Assembly (NCBI GenBank): GCA_028571685.1
Contig: CM053142.1
Location: 130,316,796 to 130,380,795 of the forward strand
Direction of reading: 5' to 3'
DNA: 64,000 nucleotides
From: Heterohyrax brucei
Lineage: Eukaryota > Chordata > Mammalia > Hyracoidea > Procaviidae
This document shows, one piece after another, positions 9,136 to 20,094 of this stretch. The notes beneath the pieces were generated by a model. The model did not search any database and had not been told where the DNA came from. It worked only from the letters and a program-made list of their open reading frames with translations. The position numbers were made by a program, and so were the translations under genes. Each line of letters opens with the position of its first letter. The stretch's first letter is position 1.

Positions 9136-10384
9136 TCAAAATAAGATATAGCACCAACCATCCTAGCAATAAATACTGTATGCAAATCCCTCTGCAAAGT
9201 ACTTGTAAATAATTTCTTACCAGTGTACTACAACTAGTAGCTAGTTCAGCAAAGGGAAAACTTTCATTTGCCCTGCTGAGTTTATTAGTGAGAACAACAG
9301 CAGTTCAGCCAATGGTGTTTACCATGTCCTTGTAGTTTAGGGATCATTTTGTGTCTAGCTTCCAGGATCACCTCCAGGTTGAAGCACAATGACACATCTC
9401 AGGCCCTGGGGCTCTCTGGACTCTTCTAGAGGTTAGCTACAAGTAGTACTCTGAAGTTTTCCTCCTGGTTATAACCGAGGTTGTCTTCTGACTAAGTAAA
9501 GAATCAGTGTCAGAAGTTTTCTTCACTGCACTTGGTTAAAGCCCAGCTGATCATTTGCAAAAGGAGTGGTCTGTGCAAATGCAATCCAAAGCATGATATC
9601 AGCAAATGGATTATTTTTAAGAGACACCCCACCCCTGAATTACATTCTCTGGAGAACTCAGTAACAGCAACTAAGAGGCATAGCAGTGCTGAGATACAGG
9701 CAACTGACCAAGAGTAGTCAGCACTTGGTTTCCTATAGTGACATGCTGGGGGGAGGCCGGTGGGCTGCGTGGAGGTGGCGGAGACTGTGCCAGCAACAGA
9801 GAGCAGGATCTCTGGAAATCAAGCGGTCAGCAGCCACTTCAGCAGACAAGAGAGAGAAAATCACCATCATCTTTTCTTTTTAATAGAAATAACTTTGTTA
9901 TCTTGAAGGAAATGTGTTTTAAAAATTGAACTCTCTAGCGGAGATGTGCTGGATAGACTCAGATGGGCAAGAAGTGGTTTGACTACTTCATAACCGCTTT
10001 CACTGCTTACTAGGTAAGTTTTCTCATCTGTAAGACTTGTAGGGTATGCAATTAAAAAAAAAAGACCTATATGCAGCCCTCGAACCAAGAGAAGAATGCC
10101 CAATAAATGGTTCTCAGAGAGAAATATTTAGTAGATTAGAAACCAGTGTTACTAACTCTGCTGTTGTCATTAGCTGCTTTAAGGTCAGCTCTGAAAGGTC
10201 AGGTTTTACCACTGACTTATCAAATCACTTATGTAATGGTTCTTAGAACCACACAAAGACGCAGTTAAAAGCACATTACCTCCCCATCTCAGGAGGTTCA
10301 AATTTGGCAAGTTTGGGAATCTGTATGATAATAACCTTATTAAATGATTCTGAAGTATGTCAAAATTTGAAACCCACTAGGTGA
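9136..10384. other. Single-copy-looking stretch
   Basis: No recognised repeat or gene. Short frames at 9686-9929 lack any domain. Position 10053 has a short A-run. Confidence 0.4.
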
Positions 10385-10385
10385 A

Positions 10386-10592
10386 GGCTAAAGAGCCTTC
10401 ATGATACAACAATTAAGTGCCCAGCTGCTAACTGAAAGGTTGAAGATTTGAATTGACCAGCCGCTCTGCTCCATGGGGGAAAGACCTGGTGATCTGCTCC
10501 CGTAAAGGTTACAGCCTAGGAACCCCTGTGGGGCAGTTCTACTCTGTCCTGTAGGGTCACTGTAAATTTGAATCAACTTGATGGCAAGTAAG
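10386..10592 (+). mobile_element. AfroSINE, long subtype
   Basis: Diverged head 'CATGATACAACAATTAAGTG', the insert 'GGAAAGACCTGGTGATCTGC', then 'GGGGCAGTTCTACTCTGTCC' and tail 'CACTGTAAATTTGAATCAAC'. The order and spacing match the copies at 5900 and 14671. Confidence 0.9.
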
Positions 10593-10889
10593 TTAGGGCT
10601 ATGCCAATATAATGACAGAAATAGTTATTCTGATTTACTCTCATAACTATCATTTAGATTAGAAATATATCTGATCAGCTAATAAAATTTAAAAACCTAA
10701 GATTTAAAACTCCATGTAAACAATGCCTAAATCCTTCCGGGCTCCCATTTAGCTGATAAAACTGTAAAGTTTTCTGACCCTGAATATGGTCAAATTTTAG
10801 TCCAGACTTCATGCCTGCCTGTGAGAACTCCCTGGCAATCTCAAACTGAAGAATTAATCAGATCTCCCACTGAGTTTCTTAAAAACAAA

Positions 10890-11096
10890 ACAAAACAATT
10901 GCCCTTAAGCTATTTTTGACTCATTGCAACTTTATATGTGTCAGAGTAGAGCTGTGTTCCATCAGGTTTTCAGTGCTGTTTTTTTAGAAGTAGGTCACAC
11001 CAGGGCTTACTTCTGAGGCACCTCTGGGTATGCAGAAACCTCAAATCTTTTCCTAGCAATCAAAACCACTGTCTGCACCACCAAGGGACTCCTAGG
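10890..11096 (-). mobile_element. AfroSINE-related element, extended subtype
   Basis: Antisense 'GTCAGAGTAGAGCTGTGTTCC' and 'CAGGTTTTCAGTGCTG', then 'CACCTCTGGGTATGCAGAAACC' and a final 'CACCACCAAGGGACTCCT'. This longer form is shared with the copies at 17275, 31835 and the window's end. Confidence 0.8.
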
Positions 11097-12050
11097 TATT
11101 AGCAAATTATATTGACATCCACTGTATACATTCCCCACCCCCCACCCCCAGCTCCTTGAAAGGAGGTGCTAAGTTTGTACCTCCTTCCTCCTTCAATAGG
11201 GCAGCTGGCACAATGGAAGAATTGAATGTATGTGTGCTGAATTCACCACCTTACAAGTCGCTTAGTGATTTATGCTCTCTTTTTTTTTAGAAATTAATAA
11301 CATGCAGAAAACTTAGATGGAAGTACTGAATTTGCAAGTATGTTAAACTCATTAAGAAAGGATGCTTCCTAATCCCAAATTACTTCTCTCTGGGAGGAAA
11401 AGTACAGCAATTTGCTTAAAAACTTACCATTAATTTAAATGCTGATTTAGCATCTCTTAAAAACACAATCCCCTCTCCTCTGCTGTGTAACCGACTTTAA
11501 AGGGATTGGCAGTGAATGAATAATAATAAGCAACTCTTTCCATAAATGCCTGAAGACACTATTAAAAAAAAAAAAACACGCTCCAATATAGGGAGTTCTT
11601 CATTGTTTCTAAGCACACACCATTACAAAACAAAGCACACAAACAGGTGACCTGCTGAAATGAGGTGAGAGACTGCTCTAGCGCAGAGCTCAGGGAACTG
11701 GTTGGTACCTGGGCTTCCTTGGCAGTCCTCCTCTCGTGACGGGACTAAAGAGGTCACAATGGCGGCAGCAGCAAGGCATGTTGTGAGGTGGCATGTCTAA
11801 AATGATCCCTAGCCTCGGGAAACTCACGGTCTGTGGAGAAGACTACGTAAGGTTAAAAACGCCACGGTGGAAGAACACCTGGCTGTGCACGGAAATGGAA
11901 GAAAAGGGGGGACTTCCTGGGGTTGTTGGGAAGTTCTGACAGACTAGAAGACTTTTGATTTGGGTCTTAACGGATGAGTAGGAGTTTACCCCCAAATATT
12001 CCTAACGACAGGTATTATGTTTATTGAATTTGTTTTCAGGTAGTACAGGT
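11097..12050. other. Single-copy-looking stretch
   Basis: Contains a C-rich run at 11131-11150 that could form a G-quadruplex on the minus strand, and short A/T runs near 11281 and 11564. No gene recognised. Confidence 0.4.
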
Positions 12051-12051
12051 T

Positions 12052-12340
12052 GATTGCTATTACTAGCCCTGCCGTCTAGTCAGCCCATGTCTCATGGAGA
12101 CCCCACGTACAATGCAGTGAAATACTGCCTGGTCCTAATTGGCCGTAGATCAAACCATTGCAATCTATAGGGTTCTGAAAGTATTGTACTTTCTACCTAG
12201 TCCATTTGAGGCTGAAAGCACCCCTGCATCACAGCAGTGTGTAAGTGCCCACAGATGGGTAGTAACTAACCATGGGGAGCGGGTCTGCTGAGTAAACGGT
12301 GACACTTCTGCCACTGGAATACTCCTGCCATCCATAACAG
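12052..12340 (-). mobile_element. Diverged AfroSINE/RTE-related repeat
   Basis: 'GCCGTCTAGTCAGCCCATGTC' and 'CTCATGGAGACCCCACG' echo the AfroSINE/RTE tail in antisense, but the following 'GAAAGTATTGTACTTTCTACC' and 'GAGGCTGAAAGCACCCCTGC' do not match the usual body. Probably an older relative or a composite. Confidence 0.45.
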
Positions 12341-12345
12341 GTGAC

Positions 12346-12512
12346 CAAGTCAAAAGCCACTGCCATGGAGTCGATTCTGTCTCACAGCGACCCTATAGGT
12401 CAGAGTAGAGCTGCCCCACAGAGTTTCCAAGGAGTGCCTGGCGGATTTGAACGGCCTATCTTTTGGTTAGCAGACGTAGCACCTAACCTCTTGGCCACCA
12501 GGGTTTCCTAGT
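12346..12512 (-). mobile_element. AfroSINE
   Basis: Well-preserved antisense copy: 'GCCATGGAGTCGATTCTGTC', 'AGCGACCCTATAGGTCAGAG', 'TTTCCAAGGAGTGCCTGGCG' and 'CTTGGCCACCAGGGTTTCC'. Among the less diverged AfroSINEs in the window. Confidence 0.93.
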
Positions 12513-14178
12513 ACAGGTTGGCATCCCTAAAAATAAGCTCTAAACTTTTCGGCAATAAAGTATATGATCCGATGAAGACTCAGGTGGAGTAGTCTATGCC
12601 TCAGCAGAGATTAACTATGCAGCCGGTGCGTTCACATCGTAAAATTCAGTTATGCTAATGGGAATGCAGGCAATATGATGTTCCATTTAACAGGGAGAAA
12701 AAAGGAAGGACACATAAAATATACAGGATTCATTCATTTTCCTCATTAAAGGCGAAGCCTCTTCACGTGCTCTTGTTAATTCATAAACGTTCCCAGTCAT
12801 ATTCCAGGGTTTTATCCTGCTGTTTCGGAAGAGCTGTTCCAGATAATCTGCAGGATTTTATTTAGGCCACATGACCTTAATTTTTATTTCTGCCTCACTC
12901 CGCTCAACCTGTACTCATTTTTCATAAATCAGGTATTTAATTAGATTACATAGTGACACCTAGTGGCACAGATGAGAACCTAAGCCTATTTGGTGACTGC
13001 AAGGCTCACTTAAGGAACTTTTTGCCTCTCCATCTTCGGTCTTTTCTCCAAGAGAACACTTTTCAACTCATGTCATCCTAATGATACTAAAGCAAACCCA
13101 TGCAGTTAATTTAATCTTGATATATTTGATTAGAGAGAAGGAAGATTAAATAAAAGAACAAGAGGAAAGGACAGAGAAAAGGAGAGGTTTGACAGCAGGG
13201 GTGGGAATTGCAATGAAGGCTTTTATTTTTCCCGTGTTCATACGAAGAAACAGAAAGGTAAGTACACACCTTCAGGCCCAAAATATAAGAAGGTATGACA
13301 GTCTAGAGGAGAATGGCCCGTTGTATTTCTGTTTCTTCTACCCTGATCTGCAATGCTAGAGTGTGGTTAAGAAGATTAGACGCGCAAAATACGTGTGTTC
13401 TTTAAACAAGAAGGGCCAGTTCTTATTTTTGTTAATAATGAAGTTCCTTTTCCACTTCTTGACTTCTGTCCATCTTCTCTTCTTTTAAATTAAGTCCAGT
13501 CCTTTAGCAGGTCTGCCTGTTGATGTATTGAGATGGAACCATCCATCTATGGCAGGGAATATGAGTCAGTGTTGTTCTGAAAGTAATGTGGCGGTTTGCT
13601 ACCCCAACATGTACTTTTAGAAAACCAATCTACAAAAGTAACAAAAGCCAAAATAAATATATTAACTATTAAGTTACTTCGATCTATTATATAAAACGCT
13701 AGTAGTGACTGCATGTGAGTGCACGTGACAAACTTAAATGAGTTCAAGGAGCTAAACACAGACAAATTCCATCCACTGATTCTGAAGGAAGTCACACTTG
13801 AACCCAGTGCCATAAATCTCTGAGAAATCTCAGCAACAATCCTAAATGACTGGATTCAATTTAAAGAGTAAAACAGATGTTTGAGAACTGCAGCACAGGG
13901 AGCCCGACTTCAACCCCCAGCTTGTTTCTAGAGCGACAGTGAAGAGGTGATCTTTCTCTGTGTTCCACGGCTCAGCTCCCCCTGAAGACTGTGGCTATAC
14001 CACCTGCACATTGAACCCCTTTAAGGCTCTGGGAACACAGGAATTCTCTCTGAAATATAAAGAGATGCTTTCCCCTTGATTATGGAATCCAGGGATGGTG
14101 TTATATAGAATAGCTCTGATTCTGATGTCTGGATAATGCTCCTAGGCTCCAGATGTGATGCTGACGAGTCAATCTTTG
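12513..14178. other. Single-copy-looking stretch, possible conserved noncoding core
   Basis: No interspersed repeat recognised. The part at 12720-13000 is repeat-free and contains 'GTATTTAATTAGATTACATAG' type homeodomain-like sites and CACGTG-like words. The 88-codon minus frame at 13547-13813 has no recognisable domain. Confidence 0.3.
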
Positions 14179-14179
14179 C

Positions 14180-14470
14180 TCAGGTTCTTCCGTTGTACAG
14201 ACTCTTCTCTCCGCCTGCCTTGTCTACTTAAACACTTTTATTCATCTGCAAGATCCAAAGAGACTATCACTTCCTTAGGGAATCCTTCCCAACCTCCTCC
14301 CTACCCAGTTACTCTTCTATCCTTTGTACTTGTATAGCCATTTGTACAGATTTCTAACAGCCTTTTGTACCATAGTAACTTATTTTCATTTCTGTTTTCT
14401 CCATTAAGCCACAACCACTATGAGTGGATCACGCTCTGTATCCGCTCCCCTCCTCCCATACACTAGTTCA
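14180..14470 (+). mobile_element. L2 LINE 3' end
   Basis: 'CTTAGGGAATCCTTCCCAACC', 'CTTGTATAGCCATTTGTACAG' and the pyrimidine-rich context parallel the L2 3' region ('...agccttccctgacc...'). Diverged and non-coding. Confidence 0.6.
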
Positions 14471-14479
14471 GCTCATTTA

Positions 14480-14660
14480 ATTTTTCATTCAGAATTTGTT
14501 GAGCATCTGGTATGAACCAAGCACTGGGTTGGGCCATGGGGATGCAATGATAAGTAAGACACAGGTACTATCTATGCTCAAAGAACATACAATCTGGAGG
14601 AAAATACAGACAAGAAATAGATCATTTTGATATATTCAGGTAAATGCTAATTTTGGAATT
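14480..14660 (+). mobile_element. Ancient mammalian interspersed repeat
   Basis: 'TTGTTGAGCATCTGGTATG', 'CAAGCACTGGGTTGGG' and 'GGGGATGCAATGATAAGTAAGAC' follow the very common 'attgagcacctactatgtgccaggcactg' repeat theme. I cannot fix the family name from memory. Confidence 0.5.
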
Positions 14661-14670
14661 AGTGTCTAGA

Positions 14671-14885
14671 GGAACCCTGGTGGCACAGTGGTTAAGCACT
14701 CACCTGCTAACCTGGAACTCAAACCCAGCAGCAATTCCACAGGACGAAGATGCGGCAGTCTGCTCTCATGGCGATTTATAGCCTTGGAAACACCACAGGG
14801 CAGTTTTGCTCTGTCCTATAGGGTGGCTGTGAGTTGGAGGCTGCTTGATAGCAATGGGTTTTTTGTTTTGTCTTGTTTTTTAGAG
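14671..14885 (+). mobile_element. AfroSINE, long subtype
   Basis: Head 'GGAACCCTGGTGGCACAGTGG', insert 'GGACGAAGATGCGGCAGTCTGC', then 'GGGCAGTTTTGCTCTGTCC', tail 'GGCTGTGAGTTGGAGGCTGC' and a long T/G-rich 3' end. Confidence 0.95.
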
Positions 14886-15134
14886 TCTTGCAGAGTGCAG
14901 AATAGAGCCACTGAGTTTACAAGAATCTCTAAATAGTATGGTATGACACAAATAGAGTAGTATGTTCATGGTATAGAATCCAGCGGTTGGTACATGGGTA
15001 TTCATTGTAAAGGTTTTAATAGCTACTGTATGTTTTAAATTTTTTTAATGAAATATTGGGAAAAGAACTTGTGGAAAATGAAATAAAATATAGCTCTGTG
15101 TATATCAAAAAATATTAATACATGGAATTTCCCC

Positions 15135-15290
15135 AAAATTGTTTTACCAGGTATTCATTATCTACAATGTTAATAAAAACCAGAAGCTATTTCAAAAAGT
15201 CTTTCATAATCCTGGAAATAAACCAAACTTTATTTTAAAAATTAGAACAATATTAATGAGAAAGTAAGGAAATATTTTAAAATCTCTCAT
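15135..15290 (+). repeat. Direct repeat unit A (left copy)
   Basis: 'AGTCTTTCATAATCCTGGAA', an A/T run, 'AATGAGAAAGTAAGGAAATA' and 'TTTTAAAATCTCTCAT' recur in the same order and orientation at 15912-16062. The family is not recognised. The copies are clearly related but diverged. Confidence 0.6.
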
Positions 15291-15638
15291 TTATGAATAA
15301 GTAATATATACATAATTAGTAACTATATGTATATAATTATAAGAGAAAACGAAGAAGAATTAGAGAATAAGAGAAATCATGCAATAGACAGCAAAAAACA
15401 TCAAACAGATCTGAAAGAGGTGATATTTGATCACTTTAGGCTAGAAAAGCAAGCAAAAAGTTCTGCCTAAAATGTGACAAAAAAATTTCAGAATGGATTG
15501 TTCAATAACTATAACTCAAGCAAGATTGATATTAATATGTGTATTTCATGTTTCCACAAAAAACATGTTTTGGGATCAGAGGGGGTTGATATTTATTTTC
15601 TCCCTGATTATAAATCAGAATCATTGATGATACTCTTA
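15291..15638. other. AT-rich stretch
   Basis: Very AT-rich sequence between repeat unit A and the MaLR fragment. Includes a near-palindromic TATATACATAATTAG...CTATATGTATATAATTA tract at 15303-15341. Confidence 0.4.
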
Positions 15639-15639
15639 A

Positions 15640-15908
15640 ATCAACACCTTAGGCAGCCATGATAAAATGCCACAAAACAGATGGCTTTAAAGGACATAAA
15701 TCTATCTTCTTACAGTTTTGAAGGGTGGATGTCCAAGTTCAGGGCACTGGCAGGGCTATAGTCCCTCTCCCCCTAAGGGAAGATTCTAGCTTGTTTGCTT
15801 CGGTGCCTGGTTACCCTGGGCGTTTCTTCATGCTCTCTAGCATGTGGATGGATCCTCACATGTTGTCCCCTGTGTGTAACCCTGTTTCCATGTCTGTATT
15901 CCCATTGC
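15640..15908 (-). mobile_element. MaLR (ERVL-MaLR) LTR fragment
   Basis: Antisense LTR 3' end: 'GGCAGCCATGATAAAATGCC', 'CAGATGGCTTTAAAGG', 'TCTTACAGTTTTGAAGGG' and 'GTCCAAGTTCAGGGCACTGG'. The same layout appears in the better copies at 26270 and 59431. The 5' part of the LTR is missing. Confidence 0.7.
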
Positions 15909-15911
15909 TTT

Positions 15912-16062
15912 AGCAGATATTTATCATTTACATTATAAGTAAAGATCAAGAACGATTTCAAGAGATCTTTCATAATCCTGAAAATAAATCAAAATTGTAT
16001 TTTTTTTAATGGGAAAGTAAATGAGATACTTATAAAATCTCTCACATCAATCCAAATGTATA
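15912..16062 (+). repeat. Direct repeat unit A (right copy)
   Basis: Shares 'GATCTTTCATAATCCTG', 'AAATAAATC', 'AATGGGAAAGTAAATGAG' and 'TAAAATCTCTCACAT' with the left copy. The two units bracket the MaLR fragment, about 775 bp apart. Confidence 0.6.
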
Positions 16063-16555
16063 ACAAGTTACTGGAAAAGCTGAACTTGGTAGGCTACAGT
16101 TAGGAAACAACTTACTTTTTTTTTTTTTCAACCATTCTTTCCTATTTTTCCTTATCTCTCAATGGCACTTGGCTGGCTAGATAAAATCTAGGTAAAAAAT
16201 CTTGTTTATTTTTCAATATAATACAAAATCCAGCCAGAGTGATAGAGAAGTTTTAAACAATACAGTTTAAAATTCTTCCCCTCCTCCACTCTGGATGCAA
16301 TTTATGATTGGAATTCTGCCAAAAAGGATATGGCACATATACAGTACATATAGTTACAGTTCTGCAATAGACAAACTGTGAAGTGTTAAGGGGTTAACAC
16401 ATTGGAAGTTAAGACTTTGCTCAGTGAAAATGAAATCAGCTTTATGGTAGATGAGGTAACTGGTGGTGATGGGAGTTCTGTTCCACTCAGTCATTCAGGG
16501 ATCCAAGATGTCTGAGACTCAGCTATTTTCAGTAATGTGGATTCCAAAGCGGCCC
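16063..16555. other. Stretch without recognised feature
   Basis: AT-rich, with a 12-base T run at 16116. No gene or family recognised. Confidence 0.4.
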
Positions 16556-16892
16556 CGTGTCTTAGTCATCTAGTGCTGCTTTAGCAGAAATACCACAAGT
16601 GGATGGCTTTTAAAAGAGAAATTTTATTTGTCACAGTCAAGTAAGCTAAAAGTCTGAATTCAGGGTGTCAGCTCCTGGGGAAGGTTTTCTCTGCTGGCTC
16701 TGGAGGAAGGTCCTTGTCATCAGTCTTCTCTAGGACTGGAATCTTCTGAAGCACAGGGAGCCCAGTCCCTTCCAAAGGACAACACCAGCCCCCAGCACTG
16801 CTTTCTTGGGGCGGTATGACATCCCCAAATCTTCACTTGCCTCCTGATCCAGCGTGAAGGAAGTGGTATGTCTTGCATTATCTTTTATCTTA
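16556..16892 (-). mobile_element. MaLR LTR, left arm of an inverted pair
   Basis: Begins with the antisense LTR 3' terminus 'TGTCTTAGTCATCTAGTGC', then 'ACCACAAGTGGATGGC', 'TCTGAATTCAGGGTGTCAGC' and 'GGAAGGTCCTTGTCATCAG'. It stops at about the level of the LTR's TATA region, where it meets an inverted copy. The minus-strand polyadenylation signal lies in the antisense T-rich run near 16620. Confidence 0.85.
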
Positions 16893-16899
16893 AAAGAAA

Positions 16900-17208
16900 C
16901 AAAAGGAAAGAGAATTGAGCAGAGATTTGGGGACTTCATATCACTGAGAAACAAGAGCCAGGAGAACAGCACATATTAGGGATCTGATGTACTTGTGCTA
17001 AGAAGTTCCTTGACCAGGGCAAGAGTGATGACAAAGACCTTTTCCCCAGAGCTGACAGAGACAGAAAGCCTTATCCTGGAGCTGATGCCCTGAATTTGGA
17101 CTTGTAGCCTACTGGACTGTGAGAGATAAATTTTTCTTTATTAAAGTCATCCACTTGTGGTGTTTCCGTAACATCAGCACTAGAAGGTGATCCCAGAAAA
17201 CCAATAGA
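16900..17208 (+). mobile_element. MaLR LTR, right arm of an inverted pair
   Basis: Sense copy of the same LTR family: 'CCAGAGCTGACAGAGACAG', 'GAGCTGATGCCCTGAATTTG', 'CCACTTGTGGTGTTTCCG' and 'CAGCACTAGA'. Its reverse complement aligns along the left arm at 16556-16892. The 5' part and the last few 3' bases are missing. Confidence 0.85.
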
Positions 17209-17274
17209 GGCTAGGGAAGTAAAACAGGGAAGAAAACCAAAATAGGGTACACAAATTATCACTGAGAGTACACC

Positions 17275-17490
17275 AGGAAAACTAAGTGTCATTGAGTTGA
17301 CTCTGACTCGTAGAGATCTCATCAGTGTCAGAGTAGAATTGTACTCCATAGGGATTTTAATGGCTATAACCTTTCAAAAGTAGGTTGCCAAGTCTTTCTC
17401 AAAAGGTACTCTCAGATGCGTTCAAACCACCAACCTTCTGGTTGGTAGCTGAGTGCTTAATTCTTTGTACCACCCAGAGACTCCTTATTA
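17275..17490 (-). mobile_element. AfroSINE-related element, extended subtype
   Basis: Antisense 'GTCATTGAGTTGACTCTGAC', 'GTCAGAGTAGAATTGTACTCC', 'AAGTAGGTTGCCAAGTC' and 'ACCACCCAGAGACTCC'. The extended middle matches the copies at 10890 and 63825. Confidence 0.88.
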
Positions 17491-17589
17491 CTGAAGGCCG
17501 CTAGAGCTCAATCCTGTTGGAAACTGTAGATTATGTGCTTCAGCATTATTGCTCTTAAGGAGAAGAGAACTAGGGTATTTATCCCAACT

Positions 17590-17995
17590 CTGAACATTCG
17601 CTGGTTCTGTGCTGTTCCCATGTTGGGGGTGGTGTTAATTTTCTGTCATTTTCAGCGTTCCATGTAAATGGTAAAGATGACCTCAGTGGCCAAAGATAGC
17701 ACTCAGGGTGGACAGACATCTATGCTGGCAATTGGAATATGGGTCACTGTACACTTAAATAGTAAAGGCTGCAAGCAGAGGGGCCAGAGATTTCTGATGT
17801 CTGCTACACACCTAGATATCAACATCTAGCCACAGAAGCAGAAAAATAGAAGAAGGAAGATATTATAGATGGCTAATGTGGACCAGGATGAGAAGTAACA
17901 CACATCACTTTCACCCACATTCCACTGAGTGAAACTCCATCAGTGCCCCATCTAGATACATTGCCTTTGGGGAAAGTTGGTGGGTAATCACTTTC
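17590..17995 (-). mobile_element. Ancient interspersed repeat, family unresolved
   Basis: The reverse complement of 17890-17950 reads 'GTGGAATGTGGGTGAAAGTG', 'ATGTGTGTTACTTCTCATCC', a theme I know from an old, widespread mammalian retroelement; a related copy is at 57386-57700 on the plus strand. I cannot decide whether it is an LTR or a LINE 3' end. Confidence 0.4.
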
Positions 17996-17999
17996 CAGC

Positions 18000-19260
18000 A
18001 TGATGGCACTGATAGATGGGTGTGTCATTCATGGTGGACTGTCTCTACTGCAGCTGCCTATGCCATCTCCATTGATGCGTCTTGTTCTTCTATCCCTTAT
18101 CCACAATTCACTCATTGAAACTTACTTCCTTAAGGATTGGTACTGGAGGAGATGGAGAAATATGAAGCAAAACCTTACCTGATCAGTTCAATTAAAATGT
18201 AGTGCTAGCGGTCTTTGGATATGGCCAAACTGAGCAATTTTTCTCCATAGATCAGTTTTTTGGTTTCTTTGGAGAGCCCATTGCCAAGGAACTCTTGACC
18301 ACAGTTTCCTTAAAGTAGCCAACAACAGCCATGGTAGATCTCATAATTTCCACCAAGTTGCCAAAGGCTGCTAGTTTCTCTTCTGTCGAAGCTACCTTGT
18401 ACTAACCAGCAGTGTACTGAGCAAAGCCCTCTGAAGACAAAGCCACGATCTTCCTTCCATGTGATCCATGAAAGGTCATCGTGTACCTGGCCGTGCGAGC
18501 CATTCTCAACACTGACCCCTCTTTTGCTCTAAGGTATAGCTGTTCAGCCACAAGTTCAGATTTTTTTTTTCAGATAGTGCATTCTCCATGAAACTACACA
18601 CACTCCATGTCAAATTCTTCGCTTCTTTTGAAGCTCTTTTTGAAGTCTCTGGGTGGTGCTGTGTGGTGCTCCTTTTGAGGTCGGCTACTACCTGAATTCA
18701 CCCAGTGGTACCCTGGAAGAAAAGCCTAATAATGTAATTTTGTAAGATTACAGTCATTGTAAACTCTATGCATAGTTCTACTCTGAAACACATGAGATTG
18801 CTATGAGTAGGGCTCAACTCAACAGCAATGGGTTTGGACTTTTGCCAACTGACTTAAGGTGAAGCTCACCTCTCCTTTCCCTTTCTCAAGTGGAAGCTAT
18901 GGTATATGGTGACTTTCAGCACATTACGATTCTCATCAAAGAGAACTTCCCTACCAGCTGTTTCAACATCCCAAGGAATGTTTTCAACATGTCTTACACA
19001 GCCTTTCTGAGGTGGGTGATGAGAATTGGGAGGGACGGAGGTAATTCATTTTGGACAATGGTCTTTGCGTTTTCAGTGTAGATAGCCTGGCCTTTCCTTT
19101 AGAAAATGAGGAACCATGTCACCAGTTGTTTTCTGATTTTGAGATCCCTTGGAAGCTCTGTAACAATAGGAAAATGTATATTAAATATCCTGTCATGCAT
19201 TCTAAAGAATTTCTCCCAGTGTCTACATTTATTGGCCATTTCAGTAGCAATAATAGTCAA
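18000..19260 (-). pseudogene. Unidentified decayed coding segment
   Basis: Read on the minus strand, several long coherent peptide runs follow each other with frameshifts and stops: 'KCRHWEKFFRMHD' near 19.22 kb, 'YTENAKTIVQNELPPSLPIL' near 19.06 kb, 'RHVENIPWDVETAGREVLF' near 18.97 kb, then (after an AfroSINE) 'LVAEQLYLRAKEGS' near 18.55 kb and 'STEEKLAAFGNLVEIMRSTM' near 18.36 kb. The composition looks like real protein rather than random translation. I cannot name the parent. It could be a processed pseudogene or the internal coding region of an old retroelement, since it lies upstream of the repeat at 17590-17995. Confidence 0.45.
18745..18843 (+). mobile_element. AfroSINE 3' half
   Basis: 'GTTCTACTCTGAAACACATG', 'GATTGCTATGAGTAGGGCTC' and 'CAACAGCAATGGGTTTGG' are the tail of a plus-strand AfroSINE. 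It interrupts the minus-strand coding remnant. Confidence 0.85.
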
Positions 19261-20094
19261 GAAAAAGAACTCTGGGAGTTATTAGGCCTATTCATTAGAT
19301 TTCCAAGAAGGCAAATTTCAAACAATAAGGGAAAAACCATAGATATGATCTCATGTCAAGAGATCTTAATGGGAGACGTGGCTCAAGGGACCTGAAAGGC
19401 TCTAAAATAAATGAAATTCTGAACCTCAAGTTTAAATGAAGAATAAATGAAGATGGTGGGGAGGGACATTTACAGAGGTGAGATGGCCCATCAGGGACCT
19501 CTCTAATGGGCTCATATTTGAAAAGGACATTGTTACACATACACACACGCTAGAGGAAGGGGAACATAAGCAAATACAAATGCAAAACAAACCTATGAAA
19601 ATAGCTTTCAGAAAACAGAGACATGCAATGAACCAGGGTTTTAAATAAATGCTAAAGAAAAAAGAGATACAATTTTTAAAAAGCTGTAGTTGTAAAATAA
19701 AAGATATAAGGAAGAAATACTTCCACTGCTTCAAAGAAATAGCACACTGTTCACAAATTTCATATAGAATGCAAAAGGATTAAATTCGTCTTTTGTTTTC
19801 ATTTTTATTTTTGTTTAAAATGATTTCCAACTGGCAAAAAAAAAAGTAGCCAAAACAGTATCTGGTTTTCTTCCTCTGCTTAGAGCATCTATGTCCCACA
19901 ATATTTTCATTAATCTGAATAATTAGTGTTTAACCCTGAGAGCTCAGCTGAGGGAACATCTCTGGGAAGTCTTTACTCACTCCTGAAGCCTGATATAGAT
20001 GACCCTGTTGCAAATTCCTGAGCGTCCTCACCACGTTGCTTTCAAAAGACTTGTTACTAAACTTTGCTTGTAATTTTTTCTCTAAGAGCACTAT
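19261..20094. other. Stretch without recognised feature
   Basis: AT-rich non-coding DNA. The minus frames at 19295-19734 (83 and 100 codons) are hydrophobic low-complexity readings of A/T-rich sequence and not credible proteins. Confidence 0.4.

Noticed and set aside
18000..18182. 60-codon plus-strand frame as a small gene
   Set aside because: It lies opposite the minus-strand coding remnant and contains no recognisable domain.
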